Positions 53,669 to 62,381 of a stretch of 64,000 bases of DNA are shown piece after piece; the stretch's first letter is position 1, and every line of letters begins with the position of its first letter. The stretch is from Paracoccus sp. SCSIO 75233 (lineage in GTDB: Bacteria; Pseudomonadota; Alphaproteobacteria; Rhodobacterales; Rhodobacteraceae): positions 124,001 to 188,000 of the forward strand of contig NZ_CP115758.1 in assembly GCF_027912675.1 (NCBI RefSeq), read 5' to 3'. The notes below the pieces were generated by a model that did not search any database, was not told where the DNA came from, and worked only from the letters and a program-made list of their open reading frames with translations. Position numbers and translations under genes: made by a program.

Positions 53669-55636
53669 ATGGCACAGGAAACACAGGAAGCGCCGGCGCA
53701 ACCGACCGGTATGGGCACCCTGCCCGCGTTTGTTCGCTGGTCGCTCGTCGTCTCGGCGCTGCTTTTGACCGCGGCGTCGGTCAACCATCTGTTCAATCTG
53801 GGCTTCTTCATGAACGTCCGGTTGCTTGAAATTCACTACCTCTACGTGATGCTTCTGCTGACGCTGCCACTGGTGTTCCTTGTCTTTCCCTGTTCAAAGT
53901 CAGATCCTTACGGATCGACGCGATGGTGGGATTACTTTCTGGCCCTGCTGGCCCTGATCACCTGCGCCTTCTTTGCCTACTACGGGCGCAGCGTGGTGAA
54001 CAAAGGGTGGGATTTCGCCGCTCCTCTTAATGCCGTGATCGCCAGCTTCGCCTTCTGGTTCCTGCTGCTCGTGGCCGCGCGCCGCACCGGCGGCTGGACG
54101 CTGTTCGCGGTAATCCTGGTATTTTCCATCTACCCCATGATCGCCAACTATGCGCCCGGCCCGATCCAGGGCTTCCAGCGCTCGCCCGTCGAAACGGCGA
54201 TCTTCCACGCGATGAGCGGCGAAAGTGTGCTGGGCATACCGATGCGCAGCTTTGTCAATCTTGTCGTGGGGTTCATGATCTTCGGCGTTGCGATGCAACA
54301 TACCGGCGCAGGTCCGTTTTTTATCGACATCGCCTTTGCCGCGCTCGGAAATGTCCGGGGCGGGCCGGCCAAGGTAGGAGTTCTGACCAGCGGGCTGACC
54401 GGTTCGATGAGCGGCAGCGTGATCACCAATGTGCTGACGACCGGATCAATTACCATTCCAGCGATGAAAAAGGTGGGGTTCAGGCCCACTTATGCGGCGG
54501 GGATCGAAGCGGCGGCGTCGACGGGGGCGGTGCTGATGCCCCCTATCATGGGCGCCACGGCCTTTGTCATGGCGACATTCCTGGCGACCGACTACACCAA
54601 CATCGTTGTGGCGGCGGTGCTTCCTTCGCTGTTCTACTTTTTCGGCCTGTTCGCACAAATCGACGCATACTCGGCGCGCAACGGACTGAAAGGCGTTCCG
54701 CGCGCCGACCTTCCCAGGATCGGCAAGGTGCTGCGCGAAGGCTGGTACTTTCTCGCCGTCTTCGGGCTGCTGATCTGGATGTTGCTCTACCTCAAGCGGG
54801 AGGCGATCGCTCCATTCTATGCGACCGCGCTGCTTCTTGTCCTGAACCAGCTGCTCTCAAAATCACGCTGGGGGCGAAAGGAGCTGATGAATTTTCTGAT
54901 CGCCACGGGACAGTTGTTCGTCGAACTTGTTGCCATTCTTGCGGCGGTCGGGCTGATCGTCGGCGGACTGGCGGTGACCGGGATGTCCGGGACGATCTCG
55001 AACGATCTGCTGTTCATCGCGGGCGGCAACATCTTTCTGCTTCTGCTGCTGGGGGCTTTGACCAGTTTCATTCTTGGAATGGGCATGACCGTGACCGCCG
55101 CCTATGTGATTCTGGCGGTGTCGCTGGCACCCGCCCTGGTCGCCGGCGGGCTCGATCCGATCGGCGTCCATTTATTTATCCTTTACTGGAGCATGCTGAG
55201 CTATATCACCCCCCCCGTCGCGCTCGCGGCTTTCGCCGCGGCGGCCATCGCCCAGGCCAAACCCTTTGCGACGGCCTTCGAAGCGATGAAGCTTGGAAGC
55301 ATCGTCTATATAATTCCCTTCTTCTTCGTCCTTGATCCGGCGTTCATCCTGCAAGCCGGTCCACTCGAAAGCCTGCTTACGGTTCTGCGCGCCGGTCTCG
55401 GCATTCTGCTGATCTGCGCCGGTATTCAGGGGTATCTGTTTGGCGTCGGGCGGATCGAAACCGGACTGCCAGGAACAATCGCCCGCGTCCTTCTTGGTAT
55501 TGCCGGTCTGGCCTTCGCCTTTCCCTCGAACGCGGGTCTGGCGGTTCCGATCCTCGGCGCGGTGGGCGCAGGTGCCGCTATGGCGGCAGTGGCTGTCGCT
55601 TTGGTGATGGTCTCGGCCAAGCAGGAGACAGCGTAA
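53669..55636 (+). CDS. TRAP transporter fused permease (TAXI type)
   Basis: A 655-aa fused small-plus-large TRAP membrane subunit. Landmarks are GLTGSMSGSVITNVLTTGSI, LMPPIMGATAFVMATF and ITPPVALAAFAAAAIA. ATG 53669 is chosen because MAQETQ begins a short soluble leader before helix 1; an in-frame ATG at 53600 that overlaps the previous stop is possible and would add 23 residues. A run of eight C (55209-55216) lies in the TPPVA motif. It is paired with the receptor at 52455. Confidence 0.92.
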   Translation: MAQETQEAPAQPTGMGTLPAFVRWSLVVSALLLTAASVNHLFNLGFFMNVRLLEIHYLYVMLLLTLPLVFLVFPCSKSDPYGSTRWWDYFLALLALITCAFFAYYGRSVVNKGWDFAAPLNAVIASFAFWFLLLVAARRTGGWTLFAVILVFSIYPMIANYAPGPIQGFQRSPVETAIFHAMSGESVLGIPMRSFVNLVVGFMIFGVAMQHTGAGPFFIDIAFAALGNVRGGPAKVGVLTSGLTGSMSGSVITNVLTTGSITIPAMKKVGFRPTYAAGIEAAASTGAVLMPPIMGATAFVMATFLATDYTNIVVAAVLPSLFYFFGLFAQIDAYSARNGLKGVPRADLPRIGKVLREGWYFLAVFGLLIWMLLYLKREAIAPFYATALLLVLNQLLSKSRWGRKELMNFLIATGQLFVELVAILAAVGLIVGGLAVTGMSGTISNDLLFIAGGNIFLLLLLGALTSFILGMGMTVTAAYVILAVSLAPALVAGGLDPIGVHLFILYWSMLSYITPPVALAAFAAAAIAQAKPFATAFEAMKLGSIVYIIPFFFVLDPAFILQAGPLESLLTVLRAGLGILLICAGIQGYLFGVGRIETGLPGTIARVLLGIAGLAFAFPSNAGLAVPILGAVGAGAAMAAVAVALVMVSAKQETA

Positions 55637-55637
55637 T

Positions 55638-56051
55638 ATGAGCGCACAAGACGGCAGACCGGACATCCCCGCCCCGTTCAACGCATTGCTCGGCGTGCGC
55701 TTCGTCTCGTGGTCCGATGGCAAAGCCGAGCTGCGGTTGGCCATCGGACGCGATCACCTGAACGGCGCTTTTTCGGTGCATGGCGGTGTCTACGCGACCA
55801 TGCTGGACAACGCGGTCACCTTTTGCGCGGCCTACGCGGGGGATGGCCGCCCAGGTCATCGCTGCCTTACGCTTTCGCTTACCACCAGTTTCGTCGCCCC
55901 GGCGACCGAAGGAGACACGCTGACGGCCCGCGCGCGCATTGTCGGGGGCGGACGCAAACTGGTTTTTGTACAGGGCGAGATCTTCAATCAGGACGGGCAC
56001 CATCTGGCCCATGGCGATGCCGTGATCAAGCGGCTCGCACCACCGTCGTGA
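55638..56051 (+). CDS. PaaI-type acyl-CoA thioesterase
   Basis: A 137-aa hot-dog thioesterase. The PaaI motif is FSVHGGVYATMLDNAVTFCA, with His-Gly-Gly and the catalytic-type Asp. It would hydrolyse dead-end CoA esters and free CoA, a common safety valve in aromatic and branched acid catabolism. It follows the permease immediately (1 bp) and precedes the SDR by 60 bp. Confidence 0.9.
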   Translation: MSAQDGRPDIPAPFNALLGVRFVSWSDGKAELRLAIGRDHLNGAFSVHGGVYATMLDNAVTFCAAYAGDGRPGHRCLTLSLTTSFVAPATEGDTLTARARIVGGGRKLVFVQGEIFNQDGHHLAHGDAVIKRLAPPS

Positions 56052-56111
56052 CCACCTGAGTGAACCGATGGTGAGCGAGACCAAACAAACGAAGGACAAA
56101 AGGAGACAGAA

Positions 56112-56888
56112 ATGATCAACCCGATGGCATTGGACAATCAAGTGGTTATCGTCACAGGCGCCGGACAGGGTATCGGCCGCGGTGTGGCGGCGCTGTCGGC
56201 AGAGCTGGGCGCCAAGGTCGTGGTGAACGATCTGAACGAGGACGGCGTCAAGGAAACCGCCGAACAGATCGGTGGCAATGCCCGCGCCATCGTGGGGAAT
56301 GTGGCCGACCCGGACTTTCCCGGGAAGCTCGTGAAATTCGCCTTCGACGAATTCGGCGACATCAACGGGCTTGTGAACAACGCCGGGATCGTGCGCGCCG
56401 CGATGATCCACAAGATGGACCGGGCCACCTGGCAACAGGTCATCGACGTGAACCTCACCGGTGTCTTCGCCTGCCTTCAGGCCGTGGGGACCTATTACAA
56501 GGACCGGGTCGAAAAAGACCCCGAAAGCGCCGCGCGCCGTGCCATCGTGAATATCTCATCCGATGCCGGGCGTCGCGGCACCATCGGTCAGATCAATTAT
56601 GGCGCGGCAAAATCCGGGGTTCTGGGCCTGACAATGAGCGCCGCGCGTGAATGGGGCCGTTACCGCATCAACGTCAATTCAGTCTGTTTCGGAATGGTCG
56701 AGACACCAATGACTGAGACCATCCGCTCTGAAAAATTCGCCGACAGGTATATGGCGCAGATTCCGATGGGACGGATGAGCACCCCTGAAGAAGTCGCGCA
56801 GCCCGTCTGTTTCCTGTTGTCCAACGCGGCATCCTATATCACCGGCCAGCACCTGAGCGTGAACGGTGGCTTCCACATCGGGTTCTGA
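56112..56888 (+). CDS. Short-chain dehydrogenase
   Basis: A 258-aa classical SDR: VTGAGQGIGRG, LVNNAGIVRAA, the catalytic Ser in VNISSDAGRRG, and Tyr and Lys in INYGAAKSG. VVNDLNED (Asp after strand 2) favours NAD. It resembles the multifunctional-enzyme type-2 dehydrogenase group, which oxidises (R)-3-hydroxyacyl-CoA. In this operon it could oxidise a hydroxyacyl-CoA before cleavage, or a product of the retro-aldol step. GGAG precedes the ATG. Confidence 0.93.
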   Translation: MINPMALDNQVVIVTGAGQGIGRGVAALSAELGAKVVVNDLNEDGVKETAEQIGGNARAIVGNVADPDFPGKLVKFAFDEFGDINGLVNNAGIVRAAMIHKMDRATWQQVIDVNLTGVFACLQAVGTYYKDRVEKDPESAARRAIVNISSDAGRRGTIGQINYGAAKSGVLGLTMSAAREWGRYRINVNSVCFGMVETPMTETIRSEKFADRYMAQIPMGRMSTPEEVAQPVCFLLSNAASYITGQHLSVNGGFHIGF

Positions 56889-56889
56889 G

Positions 56890-57285
56890 ATGGCCGGCAT
56901 TGGACAAGGCCCAGGGCCGGACGCCGTCTTCGCCGCGAAGCTGGCCGAGGGCGTCTTCGAGATTCAGAAATGTGGCGGCTGCGGCACCCATGTATTCCAT
57001 CCGCGCGTGATCTGTCCGGCCTGCGGCAGCGCGGATCTGGGATGGTTCGCGCCAACCGGGAGGGGCACCGTCTATGCGCGAACGGTCGTGCGCCGAAAAC
57101 CGGAACGAGGCGGCGATTACAACGTGGTTCTGGTGGACCTGGAGGAAGGGGTACGAATGATGTCGCGCATCGACGGTATCGCGCATGACCAGATTGTCGC
57201 CGGGCTGAAAGTAACCGCGTCGATCGGCGAAGGCGCCGAAGGTGACCCCGCCGTGGTTTTCCGGCCAGAAGGAGAAGCAAATTGA
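56890..57285 (+). CDS. DUF35 OB-fold zinc-ribbon protein
   Basis: A 131-aa DUF35 protein starting at ATG 56890, directly after the SDR stop. It has CxxC zinc pairs (KCGGCGTH and ICPACGSAD), then the OB-fold with GRGTVYARTVVRRKP and VRMMSRIDGI. It is the partner type of Cys-less thiolase-like aldolases. It overlaps the next gene (TTGA), as expected for subunits made in equal amounts. It is homologous to 37396-37800 but clearly diverged. Confidence 0.94.
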   Translation: MAGIGQGPGPDAVFAAKLAEGVFEIQKCGGCGTHVFHPRVICPACGSADLGWFAPTGRGTVYARTVVRRKPERGGDYNVVLVDLEEGVRMMSRIDGIAHDQIVAGLKVTASIGEGAEGDPAVVFRPEGEAN

Positions 57286-58427
57286 GTTTACGGGGAAAAG
57301 CCGCCATCGTCGGTGCAGCGCTGGCAGGCTGCGGCGAGGCCCATGGCAAAAGCTCGATGGAGATCACAATCGAGGGGGTGCACGGCGCGCTTGCCGATGC
57401 GGGGATCGCACTTGGCGAGGTCGATGCCGTTGCCACCTGCCAGCCGCTGGATATGCTGTCGGGTCTTACACTGGCGCAGGAATTGGGCTTGAACCCCAGG
57501 TTCACGATGAACAACCGCATGGGCGGCTCGTCGTTCCTGTCGCACACGCTCTGGGCCGCGATGCTGCTCGAATTGCGGCTCGCTGATACCGTGTTGATCT
57601 GCTACGGATCGAACCAGCGCACCGCCTCGGGCAAGCTGATGACTGCGCTTGGCCTGCCGACCTACGAGGCCCCCTACCGACCGTTGTTCCCGCTGTCGTC
57701 CTATGCGCTGGCCACAGACCGTCACATGACGCAATTCGGCACAACGCGCGAACAGCTGGCCGACGTGGCGGTGGCGGCCCGGGCCTGGGCCCAAAAGAAC
57801 CCCGACGCTTTCATGCGCGATCCTCTGACGCGCGAGGATGTCATCGCCTCGCGGCCGGTTTCCGACCCTCTGCGGGTGCGCGACTGCTGCCTTGTGACCG
57901 ATGGCGGTGGCGCGATTGTGATGCGCCGGGCCGAGACGGCCAAGGATCACCCCAGACCTCCGGTGTATTTGCTGGGCGGCGGCGAGGGCACGACGCACCG
58001 CGACATCTCCGAAATGGCGGACCTGACCGTGACCGGCGCTGCGCAATCAGGGCGAACGGCCATGGACATGGCGGGTGTCAAACCCGCGGACATCGACGTG
58101 GTCCAGCTCTACGACGCGTTCACCATCGATGTGATCCTTTTTCTAGAAGATCTGGGCTTTTGCAAGAAAGGCGAAGGCGGTGCGTTTGTGGCGAACGGCG
58201 GCATCGCGCCTGGCGGCCACCTGCCGGTCAATACCAATGGTGGCGGCCTGTCATGCGTGCATCCCGGGATGTACGGCATCTTCACGCTGGTCGAGGCGGT
58301 GCGGCAACTGCGCGGCGATGCTGGCGATCGCCAGATCGGCAGTGCCGAACTGGCCCTGGCCCACGGCAACGGCGGTGTCCTGTCCAGCCAGGTGACGAAT
58401 ATCCTGGGCACCGAAGCCACCCTCTGA
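57282..58427 (+). CDS. Thiolase-superfamily protein lacking catalytic Cys (Ltp2-like)
   Basis: A 381-aa protein of the SCP-x thiolase group, starting with TTG 57282 behind AAGGAG and overlapping DUF35. The acyl-Cys position reads NNRMGGSSFLSH and the second Cys position AHGNGGVLSS, so neither thiolase Cys exists. NTNGGGLSCVHPGMYGI is retained. It is probably a retro-aldolase in complex with the preceding DUF35 protein, releasing a short acyl-CoA from a 3-hydroxyacyl-CoA. It is the last gene of the operon, followed by a strong hairpin at 58448. Confidence 0.9.
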   Translation: MSLRGKAAIVGAALAGCGEAHGKSSMEITIEGVHGALADAGIALGEVDAVATCQPLDMLSGLTLAQELGLNPRFTMNNRMGGSSFLSHTLWAAMLLELRLADTVLICYGSNQRTASGKLMTALGLPTYEAPYRPLFPLSSYALATDRHMTQFGTTREQLADVAVAARAWAQKNPDAFMRDPLTREDVIASRPVSDPLRVRDCCLVTDGGGAIVMRRAETAKDHPRPPVYLLGGGEGTTHRDISEMADLTVTGAAQSGRTAMDMAGVKPADIDVVQLYDAFTIDVILFLEDLGFCKKGEGGAFVANGGIAPGGHLPVNTNGGGLSCVHPGMYGIFTLVEAVRQLRGDAGDRQIGSAELALAHGNGGVLSSQVTNILGTEATL

Positions 58428-58447
58428 ACAGACGAAGGAAGCAATGA

Positions 58448-58473
58448 AGCGGCCCTTCTTGCGAAGGGCCGCT
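58448..58473. terminator. Bidirectional hairpin terminator
   Basis: A perfect 11-bp stem, AGCGGCCCTTC with GAAGGGCCGCT, around a TTGC loop lies between two convergent operons (plus ending at 58427, minus ending at 58496). T-runs are short on both sides, but the stem is very GC-rich. Confidence 0.72.
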
Positions 58474-58495
58474 GTGTATTCAGGCCTGAAACGGC

Positions 58496-59629
58496 TCAGT
58501 TCGGGTAGGTTGCGAAGTCGATCTTGGAATAAATCTCCTGACGCAGAAGGTCTGCATAAGGCTGATGATTGTCCCGGATCGGTTGCAGCGGCTCAACCAG
58601 ACCGTGCCATTTCTCGATCAGCTCGCGATAGGTTGCGATCAGCGGTTCCGGATCTTCGATGCCGCGTTCCTCGCGCGAGATGCGGGCGATCTCTTCAAGA
58701 TCGGCGGTGCGGAAATCAATGAGATCCTGAAGAAACTCAGGCGACGGCTGGTGTACCTGCAGGCCAAGCCCACCCGCCTCTTTCAGCACGTCGAGATCGT
58801 CGGTTTCGTAGTACACCTCGGTCTGCGCCACGGCCTCGGGTATGTTCTTGACGAATTGCTCGCGTTGCTCCGGCGAAAGTGAGATCCAGAATTTCGGGCC
58901 GGCGGCAAAGATCGAACCGGAATGATAGGTGCCCAACGGCAACTCCGTCAGGTGCTTGGCAACCTCGATCAGACTGTGCCCCTTGAGCGCACCGACCGGC
59001 TGCACCGCAGCGGTGACGACACCGTGGCTCATCGTGTCGTACATCTCGCTCGACGGCACGTTTACCGGCTCTGCCCCAAGGCGTGTCGCCCAGCGGTCCC
59101 AGACCGACCCGCCCGTGCGCAGCTTGACCCCTTGCATATCGCTGATTTCGACGATCGGCTTGGTGGTCAGCAATACATAAGGCGCAGTGCTGATCCCGCT
59201 CAGCGCCACCATGCCGTTCTTTGCGAACTCGTCCTTGCACGGCTGGCAGTGCAGCATCACGAATTCGCTGGTCGCGCCGGCCATGGCATAGTGGTCCTCG
59301 CCCAAAAGAGCGAGATCGGCGACGAGCTGCGCATAGGGCATTTCCGACCTGAAATAGGTCAACGCCAGCAGACCTACATCGGCGACGCCGTCGCGCAGGC
59401 CGGACAGTGTTGGCTTGGGGCCAAGCAAGGCGCCGCCGGCAAACAGCTTGAAGTCGAAGGCATCCGGAAATTCAGATTCGGTCATTTCGGCAAAGGCGGC
59501 ATGGCCACGCGATGTCGCGTGATTGGGTGACGTCCAGTTGGATATAGTCACCCGCTTTTCGGCCAGGGCCGGTGTCGCCGCTAGAACGGTCGTCGCCGCC
59601 AGCGCGGCAAACGCATTGGTCAGTTTCAT
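58496..59629 (-). CDS. TRAP solute-binding protein (DctP family)
   Basis: A 377-aa periplasmic receptor. Signal peptide: FAALAATTVLAATPALAE. GVKLRTGGSVWDRW keeps the carboxylate-binding-type Arg, and YDTMSHGVVTAAVQPVG follows. A Cys pair in HCQPCKDE (about residues 130-133) is unusual for the family and might form a disulfide. ATG 59629 is preceded by AGGAGGAGA. It is the last gene of a minus operon with both TRAP membrane subunits, a crotonase and two ACADs. Confidence 0.93.
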   Translation of the reverse strand: MKLTNAFAALAATTVLAATPALAEKRVTISNWTSPNHATSRGHAAFAEMTESEFPDAFDFKLFAGGALLGPKPTLSGLRDGVADVGLLALTYFRSEMPYAQLVADLALLGEDHYAMAGATSEFVMLHCQPCKDEFAKNGMVALSGISTAPYVLLTTKPIVEISDMQGVKLRTGGSVWDRWATRLGAEPVNVPSSEMYDTMSHGVVTAAVQPVGALKGHSLIEVAKHLTELPLGTYHSGSIFAAGPKFWISLSPEQREQFVKNIPEAVAQTEVYYETDDLDVLKEAGGLGLQVHQPSPEFLQDLIDFRTADLEEIARISREERGIEDPEPLIATYRELIEKWHGLVEPLQPIRDNHQPYADLLRQEIYSKIDFATYPN

Positions 59630-59695
59630 GTGGTCTCCTCCTCTTTTTCAAGACCCCGCTATTGCGCGGGGTTCGTCACGGCCGGGATGGCCAAA

Positions 59696-61003
59696 TCAGT
59701 TGCCGAGCTCTGGCAGGAACATGATCAGTTCGGGAAAGGCGACCATGATGATCAGGACCACCACATCCGCAGCCAAAAACCACAAAACACCCTTGAAAAT
59801 CAGTGAAATCGGGACCGCATCACCGACGATGCCCTTGATCACGAACACGTTCAGCCCCACCGGTGGGGTGATCAGAGCCATCTCGACCAGCTTGGTTGCA
59901 AGCACGCCCAGCCAGATCAGGCTGATATGGTTCGCCTCGTAGATCGGCAGAAGGATCGGCAGCGTCAGCAGCAGGATGCCCAGCGGATCGAGGATCATGC
60001 CCAGCAGACAAAAGATCACGGCCGTGCCGAAAACCAGCATCACATAGCTGGCCCCCATATCAATCACCAGGTCGGTCATCGCTTCGGGGATACCGCTGAT
60101 CGCCAGAAACCTCGAAAACAGGTTGGCACCGACCGCGATGATGAAGATCGCCGCAGTCATTTTTGCAGTGTCCATCAGCGCGATCCTGGAAACTTTCCAG
60201 TTCAGGGTGCCGCGCGCCGCCGCAATCACGAAGGACAACGCCGCCCCGACAGCCCCGGCCTGCGTGGGTGTGAATATCCCGGTGAACAGACCGCCGAAAA
60301 CGCCCACCACCAGCAAGATCACGGGCCATGTCTCGCTCAGGGCCTCCAGCCGTTCGGACCATGTCGCGCTTTCGTCGAGCGACGGCGCGAGCGCGGGATT
60401 GATCCACACACGAACGATGATCACGGCCCAGTACCCCAGCATCGTCAGTACGCCCGGCACGATCGCGGCCAGAAACAGCTTGCTGATCGCGACCTCGGCA
60501 AAAATACCGTAGATGATCAGAAGGATGCTCGGCGGGATGAGCGACCCCATGGTGCCGGCTGCGGCAACCACGGCGGTACTCAGCCCGGGATCGTAGTCGC
60601 GCTTCAGCATTTCCGGCACCGCGATCCGGCCCATTGCCGCGGCGCAGGCCAGGCTGGAGCCGGCCGCCGCCGAAAACAGCGCCGCGCCGCCCACGCTGGC
60701 GACCGCCAGCCCGCCCGGCAGGAATGACAGCCAGACCCGGGCGGCCTTGAAGATCCCGCGCGTGATGTCGGTCTGGTAACAGACGTATCCCATCAACAGG
60801 AACATCGGGATCGAACTGAGGGTCCAGTGCGCGGCAAAATCATAGGGCACCGCCGTCAGCAGGCCGAAAGCCGCGCCGCTTCCCAGCATCGCCCAGAACC
60901 CGAAGAAGGACACGATACCCAGCGCGACCGCGATCGGAACGCGCAGCAAGACCAGCAGGATGACAGAAACGATGCCGCAAAGGCCGATCTGGAAAAAGCT
61001 CAC
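59696..61003 (-). CDS. TRAP transporter large permease (DctM family)
   Basis: A 435-aa membrane core subunit with about 12 hydrophobic segments. ALFSAAAGSSLACAAAMGRI, LIPPSILLIIYG and TPPVGLNVFVIKG are the family markers. It lies 10 bp after the small permease and 66 bp before the binding protein gene. Confidence 0.94.
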   Translation of the reverse strand: MSFFQIGLCGIVSVILLVLLRVPIAVALGIVSFFGFWAMLGSGAAFGLLTAVPYDFAAHWTLSSIPMFLLMGYVCYQTDITRGIFKAARVWLSFLPGGLAVASVGGAALFSAAAGSSLACAAAMGRIAVPEMLKRDYDPGLSTAVVAAAGTMGSLIPPSILLIIYGIFAEVAISKLFLAAIVPGVLTMLGYWAVIIVRVWINPALAPSLDESATWSERLEALSETWPVILLVVGVFGGLFTGIFTPTQAGAVGAALSFVIAAARGTLNWKVSRIALMDTAKMTAAIFIIAVGANLFSRFLAISGIPEAMTDLVIDMGASYVMLVFGTAVIFCLLGMILDPLGILLLTLPILLPIYEANHISLIWLGVLATKLVEMALITPPVGLNVFVIKGIVGDAVPISLIFKGVLWFLAADVVVLIIMVAFPELIMFLPELGN

Positions 61004-61013
61004 CGTTCCACTC

Positions 61014-61535
61014 CTATTCGTACATGTCGTGATTGGGGCCGGCCATGCCAGCGTCGGTGAAAGGCCTCTGGATCAGCTTGGCCAGCAAGAGCAGAACCAT
61101 CAGCCCCGCACCAAGAGGCAGACAGAAGCGACCGGGCCAGACGGTCACCGCCGCCATGCCCATGGATTGCTCGCCGATGAGGTATTTTTCGACGGCATCG
61201 ATCCAGGTCTGCCAGGTGAGCAGCCCGTAGAACACCGCAGACAGCGCCAGAGCCAGCATGTCGAGAGCGGTCCTCGCCCCCGTCGGGAGCAGATCGTGGA
61301 TCAGGTCGACCTTGATGTGCTCGTTGGTGTATTCGACGAAGGGAAGCGGCAGAAAGACCAGCCCGACCATGTAATAATACGACACGTAATCCACCGTGCC
61401 CGGCAGGGGCTCGGCGATGAACTGGCTCAGGATGACATCGAGCGTGACGTGGACCATCATCAGGGCCGCCAGGGCAGTCGCAATATAGGTGATAATCCGC
61501 GACACCCTGCCAAGTCGTGCAATGACTGTTTCCAT
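61014..61535 (-). CDS. TRAP transporter small permease (DctQ family)
   Basis: A 173-aa four-helix subunit. ATG 61535 (METVIARLG) is preferred because GGGAAGAG lies upstream; an ATG at 61580 that overlaps the crotonase stop has no ribosome site. Helices lie at about residues 17-37, 48-70, 86-106 and 125-150. Confidence 0.9.
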   Translation of the reverse strand: METVIARLGRVSRIITYIATALAALMMVHVTLDVILSQFIAEPLPGTVDYVSYYYMVGLVFLPLPFVEYTNEHIKVDLIHDLLPTGARTALDMLALALSAVFYGLLTWQTWIDAVEKYLIGEQSMGMAAVTVWPGRFCLPLGAGLMVLLLLAKLIQRPFTDAGMAGPNHDMYE

Positions 61536-61576
61536 CACTATCTCTTCCCTGTCGTAAAAAGGGCCAATCCGCTTGG

Positions 61577-62353
61577 TCATACGCCACGGAAAACCGGTTT
61601 TCTCTTGCTCAGAAAGGCGTCGATGCCTTCGGCGTGATCCGCGCTCTTGATGATTTGCCCCTGAATGATGGCTTCTGTTTCAAGAAAGCTCTCCAGAGAC
61701 GGTTGCATCGCGGCGCGCATCAGCCGCTTGGTACCGGCCAGGGCAAAGGTTGGCCCCGCGGCCAGGTCTGTCGCATAGTCCAGGGCCGCCCGGTCGAGGG
61801 CATCATCGGGATGAACCTGGCTTGCCAATCCCAGGCTCAGGGCTTCATCCGCCGGCACCATCCGCGCTGAGAAGGCAAGGTCCGTCGCACGTTGCCGACC
61901 GATCAGATTCTGAAGGAAAAACGCCGCGCCGCCATCGGGGGCCAGCCCGATCTTGCGAAAAACCTGACCGAATCTTGCCGTCTCGGAGAGCAGGATAACG
62001 TCGCAGGCGAGCGCCATGCTCAGACCGATCCCGACCGCCGGACCGCGCACCGCGGCAACCACAGGCTTCTCGCAATTGAATATGGAAAGGATCATCTGGT
62101 GCGCCCTGTACAAGCGCGCCCGATCACCCCAGACATCGTCCTTGCCCATGGTCGAAATATCCGCACCCGCACAAAAAGCGCGGCCCTCGGCCCGCAGTAA
62201 TACGGCGCGAATCCGCGGGTCAGTTTGGATATCGCGAAACGCGTCCAGGAGTTCGACGCGCATGTCGAGGGTCAGCGCATTCAGCTTGTCGGGCCGGTTC
62301 AACGACACGACGGCCAGACCTTCTGAGTGTTCCACAGTGATATCGCTTGTCAT
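61577..62353 (-). CDS. Crotonase-family enoyl-CoA isomerase-type protein
   Basis: A 258-aa crotonase with the oxyanion-hole segments GRAFCAGADIS and RGPAVGIGLSMA. The two Glu residues of enoyl-CoA hydratase are missing (LSMALACD and FGQVFRKIG at those places). Asp in IGLAPDGGAAFFL matches the acid of PaaG-type isomerases instead. Double-bond isomerisation is therefore more likely than hydration. The start is ATG 62353 with GGGAGGGG upstream; it lies 28 bp after an ACAD. Confidence 0.9.
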   Translation of the reverse strand: MTSDITVEHSEGLAVVSLNRPDKLNALTLDMRVELLDAFRDIQTDPRIRAVLLRAEGRAFCAGADISTMGKDDVWGDRARLYRAHQMILSIFNCEKPVVAAVRGPAVGIGLSMALACDVILLSETARFGQVFRKIGLAPDGGAAFFLQNLIGRQRATDLAFSARMVPADEALSLGLASQVHPDDALDRAALDYATDLAAGPTFALAGTKRLMRAAMQPSLESFLETEAIIQGQIIKSADHAEGIDAFLSKRKPVFRGV

Positions 62354-62381
62354 GACCACCCCTCCCTTTGGCGAAGATTCG

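Noticed and set aside
55209..55216. C8 tract as a phase-variation site in the fused permease
   Set aside because: It encodes the conserved TPP motif of the family, so codon choice explains it better.
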